This document shows positions 31,339 to 38,200 of a stretch of 39,197 nucleotides of DNA, in pieces. This stretch comes from CAYRZF01 sp964428805. Lineage in GTDB: Bacteria > Methylomirabilota > Methylomirabilia > Rokubacteriales > CSP1-6. Under the pieces are notes generated by a model, which searched no databases, was not told where the DNA came from, and worked only from the letters and a program-made list of their open reading frames with translations. The position numbers and the translations under genes were made by a program. The DNA lies in NCBI GenBank assembly GCA_964428805.1, contig CAYRZF010000010.1, forward strand, positions 1-39,197. Direction: 5' to 3'. Position 1 is the first letter of the stretch; every line of letters begins with the position of its first letter.

Positions 31339-32436
31339 ATGGATGATCGCTTCACGAAGGTCGCCGAGGGGTTGCCGGTGGCGGCTCAGGTCATCGCCCA
31401 GTGGCAGGAGGAGATGAACCGGAACCTCCGGCGGATGACGAACTTCTCCGAGCTGGTGATGAATCCGAAGGAGTTGCCTGTGGGGCCGACGCCCCGGCAG
31501 GAAGTTTACCGGAAAAACAAGTCACGCCTCTATCGGTACGAGTCGAGCCGGAAATACCGGACGCCGCTCCTCTTCGTCCCCAACCTGGGGATCAGCCGGC
31601 CATACATCTTCGACCTTCTCCCCGGTGGGAGCTTTATCGAACACATGACCCGAGAGGGGTTCGACTTCTACCTGTTGGACTGGGGCGTCTTCGGCCCTGA
31701 GGACAACCGGCTCACGCTCGAAGACTGCGTCACCCGCATCCTCCCGCGCATGGCCACGAAGGTGCTGGAAAGTTCCAAGGCCCGCGAGCTCAGCATCCTC
31801 GGTTACTGCATGGGAGGTCCGCTCTCGGCCTGTTTCATCGCCACCCACCCCGAGATTCCGGTGAAGAACTTCATCAACATGGCCGGACCCATCGACTTTT
31901 CGAAGGCGGGCCTCTTCGGTCGCTGGCTGGACGCGAAGTACTTCGATGCCGACAAGTTCGTGGACACGCTCGGACAGATCCCGGCCGATATGGTGAAGGC
32001 CGGCTTCAAGCTCCTCAAGCCCACCCTAGACCTGACCACCGGGCTGAACCTCTGGTGGAACCTGTGGAATGACAGCTACGTGGAGGGATTCAGGGCCCTC
32101 AACAAGTGGGCCAACGAGTACGTGGCCTTCCCGGGCGAGTTCTTCCGTCAGTGGGTGAAGGAATTCTACCAGCAGAACCGGATGATCCGGGGCGAGCTCA
32201 GGCTCGGCGGCAAGGTAGTTCGGCTCCAGGACATCCGATGCCCCGTCTTCGTGGTGGGGGCCAAGGAGGATTATATCGCCCCGCCCGCGTGCGTGAAGGC
32301 CCTGATCGAGGCGGTGAGAAGTACCGACAGGGGATACGTGGAGCTACCAGGCGGCCACATCTCCCTGATTGCCGGGCGCGGGGCCTCGATTCACTGCTGG
32401 CCCAAGGTCTCCGGGTGGTTGGGCCCACGGTCTTGA
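31339..32436 (+). CDS. phaC: Class III poly(3-hydroxyalkanoate) synthase subunit PhaC
   Basis: 365 residues, the class III size. The alpha/beta-hydrolase core has PLLFVPNLGISRPYIFDL, FDFYLLDWGVFGPEDN, the lipase-like box LGYCMGG with the catalytic Cys, Asp in GAKEDYIAPP and His in PGGHISLIAG. It polymerises (R)-3-hydroxyacyl-CoA at granule surfaces as a PhaC/PhaE complex. AGGGGG precedes the ATG. PhaE follows 60 bases later. Confidence 0.95.
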   Translation: MDDRFTKVAEGLPVAAQVIAQWQEEMNRNLRRMTNFSELVMNPKELPVGPTPRQEVYRKNKSRLYRYESSRKYRTPLLFVPNLGISRPYIFDLLPGGSFIEHMTREGFDFYLLDWGVFGPEDNRLTLEDCVTRILPRMATKVLESSKARELSILGYCMGGPLSACFIATHPEIPVKNFINMAGPIDFSKAGLFGRWLDAKYFDADKFVDTLGQIPADMVKAGFKLLKPTLDLTTGLNLWWNLWNDSYVEGFRALNKWANEYVAFPGEFFRQWVKEFYQQNRMIRGELRLGGKVVRLQDIRCPVFVVGAKEDYIAPPACVKALIEAVRSTDRGYVELPGGHISLIAGRGASIHCWPKVSGWLGPRS

Positions 32437-32496
32437 AGGGGATTTAGAAAGTTATTGCGCAGGGCGTCAACGGCGGTAGGATTATGAGGTGAGGCC

Positions 32497-33075
32497 ATGG
32501 TAGACAACTCGGGCACCCAAGCGCTGTTCGAACTCTGGAAGAAGCAGATGGAGGAGGGGGCCCAGGCCTGGGCCGGACTGGTGGGCCAGATGGGCCAACC
32601 GGGGCAGGCGCCGATCCCGGACCCGCTTCAGTTCTGGCGACCGTTCATGGACGCGGGGATCGCCGGCTGGACGAAGCTCCTGACCCAGGGGCCGGCGACC
32701 CCGGACCTTCTTGCCCAGTGGAAGCAGTTCCTCGACCAGTGGATCGCGGCCTGGGGGAAAGTCCTGGAGCAGGCCATGGGGACCGAAGCGTTCGCCCAGG
32801 CTCTCGGGAAATACCTCGATCAGTGGCTGTCGATTCAGGCGCCGTTAAAGAAGGTTGCCGAAGAATCCACCGAGGCCACGCTTCAAGCGCTCGGCATTCC
32901 CTCCCGCGGTCAGGTGGTGGGAATCGCCCGGCAACTGGTGGACCTCGAAGACCGGATCGAGGGCCTGGAGGATCGTCTGGGCGGGCTGATGGCGCGGATG
33001 GACGATCTCCACAAGTCCCTCGCGGATCACGAGGCGGCTGCCGCGCGACGGGCCGCCGAAAAGGTGGCTCAATGA
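32497..33075 (+). CDS. phaE: Poly(3-hydroxyalkanoate) synthase subunit PhaE
   Basis: 192 residues, mostly helical and Trp/Gln-rich (LFELWKKQMEEGAQAWAGL, PDLLAQWKQFLDQWIAAWGK). The block EATLQALGIPSRGQVVGIAR and the C-terminal coiled coil (LVDLEDRIEGLEDRLGGLMA) match PhaE, the partner that activates class III PhaC. PhaE is shorter here than the ~350-residue archetype, though short PhaEs are known. GGTGAGG precedes the ATG closely. The stop overlaps the MaoC start (ATGA). Confidence 0.87.
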   Translation: MVDNSGTQALFELWKKQMEEGAQAWAGLVGQMGQPGQAPIPDPLQFWRPFMDAGIAGWTKLLTQGPATPDLLAQWKQFLDQWIAAWGKVLEQAMGTEAFAQALGKYLDQWLSIQAPLKKVAEESTEATLQALGIPSRGQVVGIARQLVDLEDRIEGLEDRLGGLMARMDDLHKSLADHEAAAARRAAEKVAQ

Positions 33076-33680
33076 TTGGACACGCCATCGACGAGCTGGC
33101 GGTTGGGGACTCGGCCGAAGTCTCGCGAGTGGTCTCAGAGGGGGACATTGGCGAGTTTGTGGACGCCGTCGGCGACCACAACCCCGTTCACTCGGACCCC
33201 ACTTTCGCCGCCGCCACCCCGTTCAGGGGCCCGATTGCCCCAGGGATCTGGACCGCCGGGCTGGTGTCGGCCGTGATCGGCACCCGGCTCCCGGGCCCCG
33301 GGAGTATCTACGTCACTCAGGATCTCGAGTTTCTCAAGCCCGTGAGAGCCGGTGATACTATCACCGCGCGGGTCGAGGTGCTGGAGATCGTCCCGGAGCG
33401 GAATCGGATTCGACTGAAGACGATCTGCCTGAACCAGCGCGGGGAAGAGGTCTTAGCCGGCGAGGCGTGGGTGTTGCCCCCGAAAACCCGGATCGTTTAC
33501 GCCGAGGATAAGAGCGGGCTCGGCACACTCACCTTCTGGGCGCTCCAGCCGTGGGCGTGGGCGGCCCAGGCGCTGAGCGTCTGGGGAGTGCTGGGACTCT
33601 CCACCCTCGCCGCCTGTCGTCCCCTCACCCTGCCCTCTCCCCCAGGGGGGGAGAGGATGAAGGTGAGGGGGGCTACATAA
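33072..33680 (+). CDS. MaoC-like (R)-enoyl-CoA hydratase with hydrophobic tail ending in a repeat
   Basis: 202 residues. Residues 1-138 form a hot-dog MaoC domain: the catalytic signature GDHNPVHSD (Asp/His), FRGPIAPGIWTAGLVSAVIG, GPGSIYVTQDLEFLKPVRAG and GDTITARVEVLEI. This resembles PhaJ, which supplies (R)-3-hydroxyacyl-CoA to PhaC. Beyond residue ~140 is a Trp-rich hydrophobic stretch (LTFWALQPWAWAAQALSVWG, VLGLSTLAACRP) that could touch a granule or membrane. The last ~17 residues (PLTLPSPPGGERMKVRG) are encoded by palindromic repeat copy 5. The stop TAA at 33678-33680 overlaps the convergent phaB by 8 bases. Confidence 0.87.
   Translation: MIGHAIDELAVGDSAEVSRVVSEGDIGEFVDAVGDHNPVHSDPTFAAATPFRGPIAPGIWTAGLVSAVIGTRLPGPGSIYVTQDLEFLKPVRAGDTITARVEVLEIVPERNRIRLKTICLNQRGEEVLAGEAWVLPPKTRIVYAEDKSGLGTLTFWALQPWAWAAQALSVWGVLGLSTLAACRPLTLPSPPGGERMKVRGAT
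33621..33670. repeat. Palindromic repeat, copy 5 (REP-like), convergent junction
   Basis: Left arm CCCCTCACCCTGCCCTCTCC, right arm GGAGAGGATGAAGGTGAGGG; the closest to the consensus. It lies inside the 3' end of the MaoC ORF and ends 2 bases before the phaB stop. Confidence 0.87.
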
Positions 33681-34416
33681 ACAGGCCGCCATTGATGGAG
33701 ATCTCCGCCCCCGTAATGTAGTCGCCGTCGTCGGAGACTACGTACACCACCGCCCGGCCCACCTCCTCGGCCCGGCCGAATCGCTTCAACGGGATCTGCT
33801 CGAGCAGGCGGCTCTTCACCTTCTCCGGGATTGCGCCGACCATCTCGGTCTCGATGAATCCCGGGGCCACCGCGTTGACCGTGACCCCCTTGCCCGCGAG
33901 TTCCTTGGCCAAGGACTTCGTGAAGGCCATGACCCCCGCCTTGGAGGCCGCGTAGTTGGCCTGGCCGAAGTTGCCGATCTGACCGATCACCGAGGTGATG
34001 TTCACGACCCGCCCGTAGTTCTGCTTGAGCATCTGATCGATGAAGACCTTCGTGCAGTTGAACACGCCGTCCAGGTTGATCGCCAGCACCTTTCGCCAGG
34101 AGGCGTGATCCATCTTCACGAAGGTTTTGTCCGACGTGACCCCGGCGTTGTTGATGAGGATGTCCAGATGGCCGAACTCCTTGAGCACTTCCTGGGCCAT
34201 CCTGAAGGTGTCCGGGAAATCCGCCACGTCGGCTTGGGCCAGAATGACCTTCCGCCCCATCTTCTGGATCTCCTCCATGACCTTCTTGGCGGGGGCTTCG
34301 CTCGAGACGTAATTCACGGCTACGTCGGCCCCTTCCTCCGCCAGGGCCAGGGCGATCGCCCGGCCGATTCCGCGGGAGGCGCCGGTGACGAGTGCGGTGC
34401 GGCCTTTGAGCTTCAT
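33673..34416 (-). CDS. phaB: Acetoacetyl-CoA/3-oxoacyl reductase PhaB (FabG-like)
   Basis: 247 residues of the SDR family: TALVTGASRGIGRAIALALA, NNAGV, NITSVIGQIGNFGQANYAAS, with the Tyr-x3-Lys in YAASK and AVAPGFIETEM. The C-terminus SINGGLFM matches the NGGLHM ending of PhaB rather than of housekeeping FabG. It reduces acetoacetyl-CoA to (R)-3-hydroxybutyryl-CoA with NADPH. AAGGAGGG lies 5 bases before ATG 34416. Its promoter is divergent from phaR. Confidence 0.88.
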   Translation of the reverse strand: MKLKGRTALVTGASRGIGRAIALALAEEGADVAVNYVSSEAPAKKVMEEIQKMGRKVILAQADVADFPDTFRMAQEVLKEFGHLDILINNAGVTSDKTFVKMDHASWRKVLAINLDGVFNCTKVFIDQMLKQNYGRVVNITSVIGQIGNFGQANYAASKAGVMAFTKSLAKELAGKGVTVNAVAPGFIETEMVGAIPEKVKSRLLEQIPLKRFGRAEEVGRAVVYVVSDDGDYITGAEISINGGLFM

Positions 34417-34446
34417 GGCATGCCCTCCTTGCCTGCTGGCGGCGGT

Positions 34447-34452
34447 AGTATA
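34447..34452 (-). promoter_or_regulatory. Extended -10 of phaB
   Basis: Read leftward, TGC-TATACT lies about 31 bases before ATG 34416, leaving a short leader with a good Shine-Dalgarno. The -35 region is weak. It is divergent from the phaR promoter. Confidence 0.5.
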
Positions 34453-34464
34453 GCAAAGCACGCC

Positions 34465-34493
34465 TTGTGAGGAATGACGCAGGGTGTTAGACT
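34465..34493 (+). promoter_or_regulatory. Promoter of phaR
   Basis: TTGTGA (34465-34470), 17-base spacer, TAGACT (34488-34493) with upstream TGT (extended -10). The box ends 15 bases before ATG 34509. The divergent phaB and phaR promoters lie within about 45 bases, so one bound repressor could affect both. Confidence 0.6.
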
Positions 34494-34508
34494 GACCCGG
34501 GGGACGCT

Positions 34509-35006
34509 ATGGCCTACATGATCAAGCGTTACTCGAACCGAAAGCTCTACGACACCCAGGAGAGCCGCTACGTCACCCTGGAGGAGCTGGAGGAGATGAT
34601 CCGCGCCGGGAGGGAAATCCGGGTTCTCGACGCGGCTACCGGAGAGGATCTGACTTCGGTCACCCTCGCTCAGATCATTCTGGAGAACGAACGGGCCCAC
34701 CGAGGCGCCCTGCCGACGGCCTTCCTGCACCAGCTCATCAAGCACGGGGAGGCTTGGCAGGATTTCGTCCAGCGCTCGCTCCGCGCCAACCTGGAGGGTG
34801 TCGTCACCAGTCAGGGCGAGGCCGAGCGGGTCCTGGGGGAATGGGCCGCGCGAGTGGGCTGGATTCCGCCGAAGGAACGGGAGGCGGAGGCCCCGAAGAC
34901 CCGGCAGGGGAGCGATGACGCGGAGAGTCTTCTGGGGGAGGTCGTCGCCCTCAAGGAAAAACTCCGGGCGCTCGAGGAGAGGCTCGAGGGGAAGCGGAGA
35001 AAATAA
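34509..35006 (+). CDS. phaR: PHA synthesis regulator PhaR
   Basis: 165 residues. The N-terminal PHB-accumulation DNA-binding domain is unmistakable: IKRYSNRKLYDTQESRYVTL, EELEEMIRAGREIRVLDAAT, and then TLAQIILENE. The C-terminus is a charged coiled coil (VALKEKLRALEERLEGKRR). PhaR represses phasin and other storage genes and is released when it binds nascent polymer granules. It lies convergent with the phasin gene it probably controls. Confidence 0.95.
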   Translation: MAYMIKRYSNRKLYDTQESRYVTLEELEEMIRAGREIRVLDAATGEDLTSVTLAQIILENERAHRGALPTAFLHQLIKHGEAWQDFVQRSLRANLEGVVTSQGEAERVLGEWAARVGWIPPKEREAEAPKTRQGSDDAESLLGEVVALKEKLRALEERLEGKRRK

Positions 35007-35038
35007 AGACCGGCTCGGATGCCCGAGCCGGTCTTGTT
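35006..35038. terminator. Bidirectional terminator between phaR and phasin
   Basis: A perfect 13-bp stem (AAGACCGGCTCGG pairing with CCGAGCCGGTCTT) with a 4-base loop. T-rich tails occur on both sides: TTGTT on plus, and TTTATTTT when read on minus. It serves both convergent genes. Confidence 0.85.
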
Positions 35039-35056
35039 CGCTCGCGGTGGTTGCCC

Positions 35057-35509
35057 TTAGTTGACGGACGGGGTGTAGAGCGTCTTGATCTTGGTCCCCA
35101 GGCCGGCGAAGGTCTGCTGGATCTCTTTGCCCGCCTGCTCGGCCGAGGCCTGAAGGCGCTCGGCGGAGTGGGTGATGGCCTGGGCGCTGCCCTCCAGGAG
35201 CTTGTAGGCCTTCTGTGCCCCTTCGATTCCTTGGAGAAGGTTCTTCTGGTACCAGGCGACAGGATCCGTCTGCATTTCCTGAAGCTCAGCCGGGCGGCGG
35301 AGCAGGAAGTCCTGTCCACCCTTCACCGCCTCGACGGCCGAGGACTGCAGCTCGGCGTAGAGCTGGACGCCTTCCTTCGCCGTGCTGGCCGACAGATCGA
35401 CCAGTTCGCGGAGGATCTTCTGGTTCGCGTCGGCCCAGAGCGCGAGGGCATCGACGGCCTTGCCGGTGCACTGCCCGAACATCTCATCTGCCTTCTTCAT
35501 GGTTGCCAT
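35057..35509 (-). CDS. Phasin family protein
   Basis: 150 residues, all-helical and amphipathic: KAVDALALWADANQKILREL, VDLSASTAKEGVQLYAELQS, QTDPVAWYQKNLLQGIEGAQ, AERLQASAEQAGKEIQQTFA. This is the phasin pattern of granule-coating proteins that control the number and size of storage granules. AGGAGGT precedes ATG 35509 by 8 bases, and a consensus promoter lies upstream (35541-35569). It is the likely target of PhaR. Confidence 0.9.
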   Translation of the reverse strand: MATMKKADEMFGQCTGKAVDALALWADANQKILRELVDLSASTAKEGVQLYAELQSSAVEAVKGGQDFLLRRPAELQEMQTDPVAWYQKNLLQGIEGAQKAYKLLEGSAQAITHSAERLQASAEQAGKEIQQTFAGLGTKIKTLYTPSVN

Positions 35510-35540
35510 GGTGTGGCACCTCCTTTTTGATCTGGGAGCA

Positions 35541-35569
35541 GGATAACGCGCTGCGCTAAACGTTGTCAA
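35541..35569 (-). promoter_or_regulatory. Promoter of the phasin gene
   Basis: Read leftward: TTGACA (35569-35564), 17-base spacer, TTATCC (35546-35541). The GC-rich spacer (GCGCAGCGCG) is a plausible place for a PhaR operator, but I cannot confirm a known site. Confidence 0.65.
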
Positions 35570-35623
35570 GCGATTTTTGCGGCGCGTCATTCCCGAGATG
35601 GTATCCTGGGACTTCTCGAGTGC

Positions 35624-35629
35624 TAACAT
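35624..35629 (+). promoter_or_regulatory. Possible extended -10 of the acyl-CoA synthetase
   Basis: TGC-TAACAT (TG at 35621-35622) without a clear -35; transcription would start near 35636, about 20 bases before ATG 35656. It is divergent from the phasin promoter. Confidence 0.35.
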
Positions 35630-35655
35630 ATTGAAATGAGGGAACTTTAGCTGGC

Positions 35656-37446
35656 ATGGCGGAAGACACCCTGGCCCGAATATTCTGGAGCCGCGTCGAG
35701 GCGGGCGGGGACTCGGCTGCCCAGCAGTTCAAGCGTGCCGGCGGGTGGCAGACGCTCAGCTGGCGCCAGCTCGGCGACATCGTACGGGAGGTTGCCCTGG
35801 GGCTCCTGGCACTGGGGCGGGCGAAAGGCGAGGCGGTGGCGCTCCTCTCTGCCAGCCGCGCCGAATGGGTGCAGGGGGACTTCGCCATTTTCTCAGCGGG
35901 CTGCGTCACGATTCCAGTCTATCCCTCCTACACGCCGGAGCAGCTCGCGTACATCGTCAACGACTCGGGCGCCCGGACTCTCATCGTCGAAGATCCGGCC
36001 CAGCTCGCAAAGGCTTTGGAGGCACGGGGCAAGATGGAGAGCCTCGAGCACATGGTCGTGATCCAGGGGTACGAGGGCCGGGAACCTTCGGTGTTCACGT
36101 GGGAAGAGCTGCGGCGCATGGGCCGGGATAACCAAGAGCGGCTGAAGAGCGTGCTGGCCGACCGGGTGGCCTCGGCGCACCCGGAGGACGTCGCCACTAT
36201 CGTCTACACGTCGGGAACCACCGGTCCCCCCAAGGGGGTGGTCCAAACCCACGCCAACCACGTGGCGGCGCTCGAGGCCGCCGCTCAGAGCACGAAGGTC
36301 GTTCGCGGCGATGTGCATCTGCTCTTCCTGCCGCTGGCACACGTCTTTGCCCGATTCGAGGCGTTCATGGGGATTCACCGGGGCCTCACCACGGCCTTCG
36401 CCGAGAACCTGGAAAAGGTGGGAGAGAACCTCCGGGAGGTCCGACCCCACTTCATCTGCAGCGTTCCCCGCGTCTTCGAGAAAGTGTATGGGAAAATCCT
36501 GGCCGGGGTGGAGGCGGGCTCACCGGTGAAGAAGAAAATCTTCCACTGGGCGATCGGGGTGGGGCGGCAGGTGAGCCAGCTCCAGCAGGCGCGCCAGCGG
36601 ATTCCCGCCGGTCTCGCCGTGAAGCACCGGATCGCGCACAAGCTGGTTTTCTCCAAGCTTCATCAGGCCCTGGGCGGGCGACTCCGATTCTGCTTCTCCG
36701 GTGGCGCCCCGCTATCCAAGGAGATCGCGGAGTTCTTCCACGCCGCCGGCATTCTCATTCTCGAAGGGTATGGCTTGACGGAGACCTGTCCAATCTTGTC
36801 TGCCAACCAGCCCGCCGCCTTCAAGTTCGGGTCGGTCGGCCGGCCGGTCCCGGGCGTGGAACTCCGGATTGCCGCCGACGGGGAGATCTTGGCCCGGGGT
36901 CCCAACGTCGCCGCGCGGGGGTATTTCAAGAAGCCGGAGGCCACCGCGGAGGTCTTCGAGCCCAGCGGATGGTTCCACACGGGCGACATCGGCAGGATGG
37001 ATGACGATGGGTTCCTGTTTATCACGGACAGGAAGAAGGACCTGATCGTGACCTCGGGCGGGATGAACATCGCCCCCCAGAACATCGAGAACCTCCTGAA
37101 GGCGGATCCGTTCATCAGCCAGGTCATGGTCTATGGGGACCGGCGGCCGTATCCCGTCGCCCTGATCACCCTGAACCCTGAGGAGCTCGGGACATTCGCC
37201 AAGGCGGAAGGGATCCTCACCACCGACGCCGCGTCTCTCGCCAAGCATCCCAGGGTGGTGGAGCGGGTGTCGCGCATCCTCGAGGAGAAGAACGCGTCTC
37301 TGCAATCTTATGCGAAGATCAAGAAGTTCCGGGTGCTACCGGCCGACTTCACCCAGGATGGGGGCGAGCTGACGCCCACGTTAAAGGTGAAACGGAAAGC
37401 GGTGTCGGAGAAATACCGGAGCGTCATCGAGTCACTCTATGCTTGA
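35656..37446 (+). CDS. Long-chain acyl-CoA synthetase (AMP-forming)
   Basis: 596 residues of the ANL superfamily, FACS branch. P-loop IVYTSGTTGPPKGVVQTHAN, LPLAHVFARFEAFMGIHRG, ILEGYGLTETCPILSANQP, GWFHTGDIGRMDDDGFLFIT (A8 hinge Asp) and DRKKDLIVTSGGMNIAPQNI, with a C-terminal lysine in TPTLKVKRK. It activates fatty acids to acyl-CoA via acyl-AMP. It overlaps the next SDR by 8 bases and lies beside the polymer genes, so it may feed fatty acids into storage or oxidation. Confidence 0.94.
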   Translation: MAEDTLARIFWSRVEAGGDSAAQQFKRAGGWQTLSWRQLGDIVREVALGLLALGRAKGEAVALLSASRAEWVQGDFAIFSAGCVTIPVYPSYTPEQLAYIVNDSGARTLIVEDPAQLAKALEARGKMESLEHMVVIQGYEGREPSVFTWEELRRMGRDNQERLKSVLADRVASAHPEDVATIVYTSGTTGPPKGVVQTHANHVAALEAAAQSTKVVRGDVHLLFLPLAHVFARFEAFMGIHRGLTTAFAENLEKVGENLREVRPHFICSVPRVFEKVYGKILAGVEAGSPVKKKIFHWAIGVGRQVSQLQQARQRIPAGLAVKHRIAHKLVFSKLHQALGGRLRFCFSGGAPLSKEIAEFFHAAGILILEGYGLTETCPILSANQPAAFKFGSVGRPVPGVELRIAADGEILARGPNVAARGYFKKPEATAEVFEPSGWFHTGDIGRMDDDGFLFITDRKKDLIVTSGGMNIAPQNIENLLKADPFISQVMVYGDRRPYPVALITLNPEELGTFAKAEGILTTDAASLAKHPRVVERVSRILEEKNASLQSYAKIKKFRVLPADFTQDGGELTPTLKVKRKAVSEKYRSVIESLYA

Positions 37447-38200
37447 AGCGCTGCGCCTGGACGGCCGCGTCGCCATCGTCACCGGCGCCAGCCGCGGGCT
37501 CGGCCGCGCCATGGCGCTGGCCCTGGCCGAGGCGGGGGCCGATGTGGCGCTGGCCGCCCGGTCCAAGCCTGATCTCGAAGAGACCGCCCGTCAGGTGGAG
37601 CGGATGGGGCGGCGGGCCGTGGTGATTCCCACCGACGTCCGGGCATTCGCCGAAGTGGAGGCGCTGGTCGGGCAGACGCGGGCGCTTCTCGGACGGCTCG
37701 ATATTCTCGTCAATAACTCCGGGGTGGCTCAGGTCACGCCGTTGGCCGAGATGTCATCCGCCGAGTGGGCCAGGATCGTGGACACGAATCTGACCGGCGT
37801 GTTCAACGGCTGTCGGGCCGCGGCTCCCCACTTTCTGGCCGCCGGCTCGGGCAAGGTGATCAACATCGCCTCTGTCCTCGGCGCCGTGGGGCTTTCCGGC
37901 TACGCCGCGTACGCCGCCTCCAAGGGCGGAGTCATCGCGTTGACCAGGGCCCTGGCCGTGGAGTGGGCGCGATACAACGTGCAGGTGAACGCGATCGCCC
38001 CGGGTTGGTTTGTCACCGACATGAACGCCGACGCCTTCGCGAACGAGAAGATCCGGGAGCGTCTGCTGAGGGACGTGCCGATGCGGCGCACCGGCAAGAC
38101 GGAGGAGATCGGGCCGCTCGTGGTTTATCTGGCCTCGCCGGGTTCCGACTTCATGACCGGGCAGACGATCTTTCTCGACGGCGGTCACAGCGCCGCATGA
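37439..38200 (+). CDS. SDR-family oxidoreductase
   Basis: 253 residues. VAIVTGASRGLGRAMALALA, LVNNSGVAQVTPLAEMSSAE, catalytic Ser in INIASVLGAVGLSG, Tyr-x3-Lys in YAASK, NAIAPGWFVTDMN and TGQTIFLDGGHSA. It is typical of glucose/gluconate-dehydrogenase- or FabG-like SDRs; the substrate is unknown. It overlaps the acyl-CoA synthetase upstream by 8 bases and the alcohol dehydrogenase downstream (ATGA). Confidence 0.9.
   Translation: MLEALRLDGRVAIVTGASRGLGRAMALALAEAGADVALAARSKPDLEETARQVERMGRRAVVIPTDVRAFAEVEALVGQTRALLGRLDILVNNSGVAQVTPLAEMSSAEWARIVDTNLTGVFNGCRAAAPHFLAAGSGKVINIASVLGAVGLSGYAAYAASKGGVIALTRALAVEWARYNVQVNAIAPGWFVTDMNADAFANEKIRERLLRDVPMRRTGKTEEIGPLVVYLASPGSDFMTGQTIFLDGGHSAA

Noticed and set aside
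5371..33670. CRISPR or tandem array suggested by repeated palindromes
   Set aside because: Copies are isolated, kilobases apart and placed at gene ends; no spacers or cas genes.
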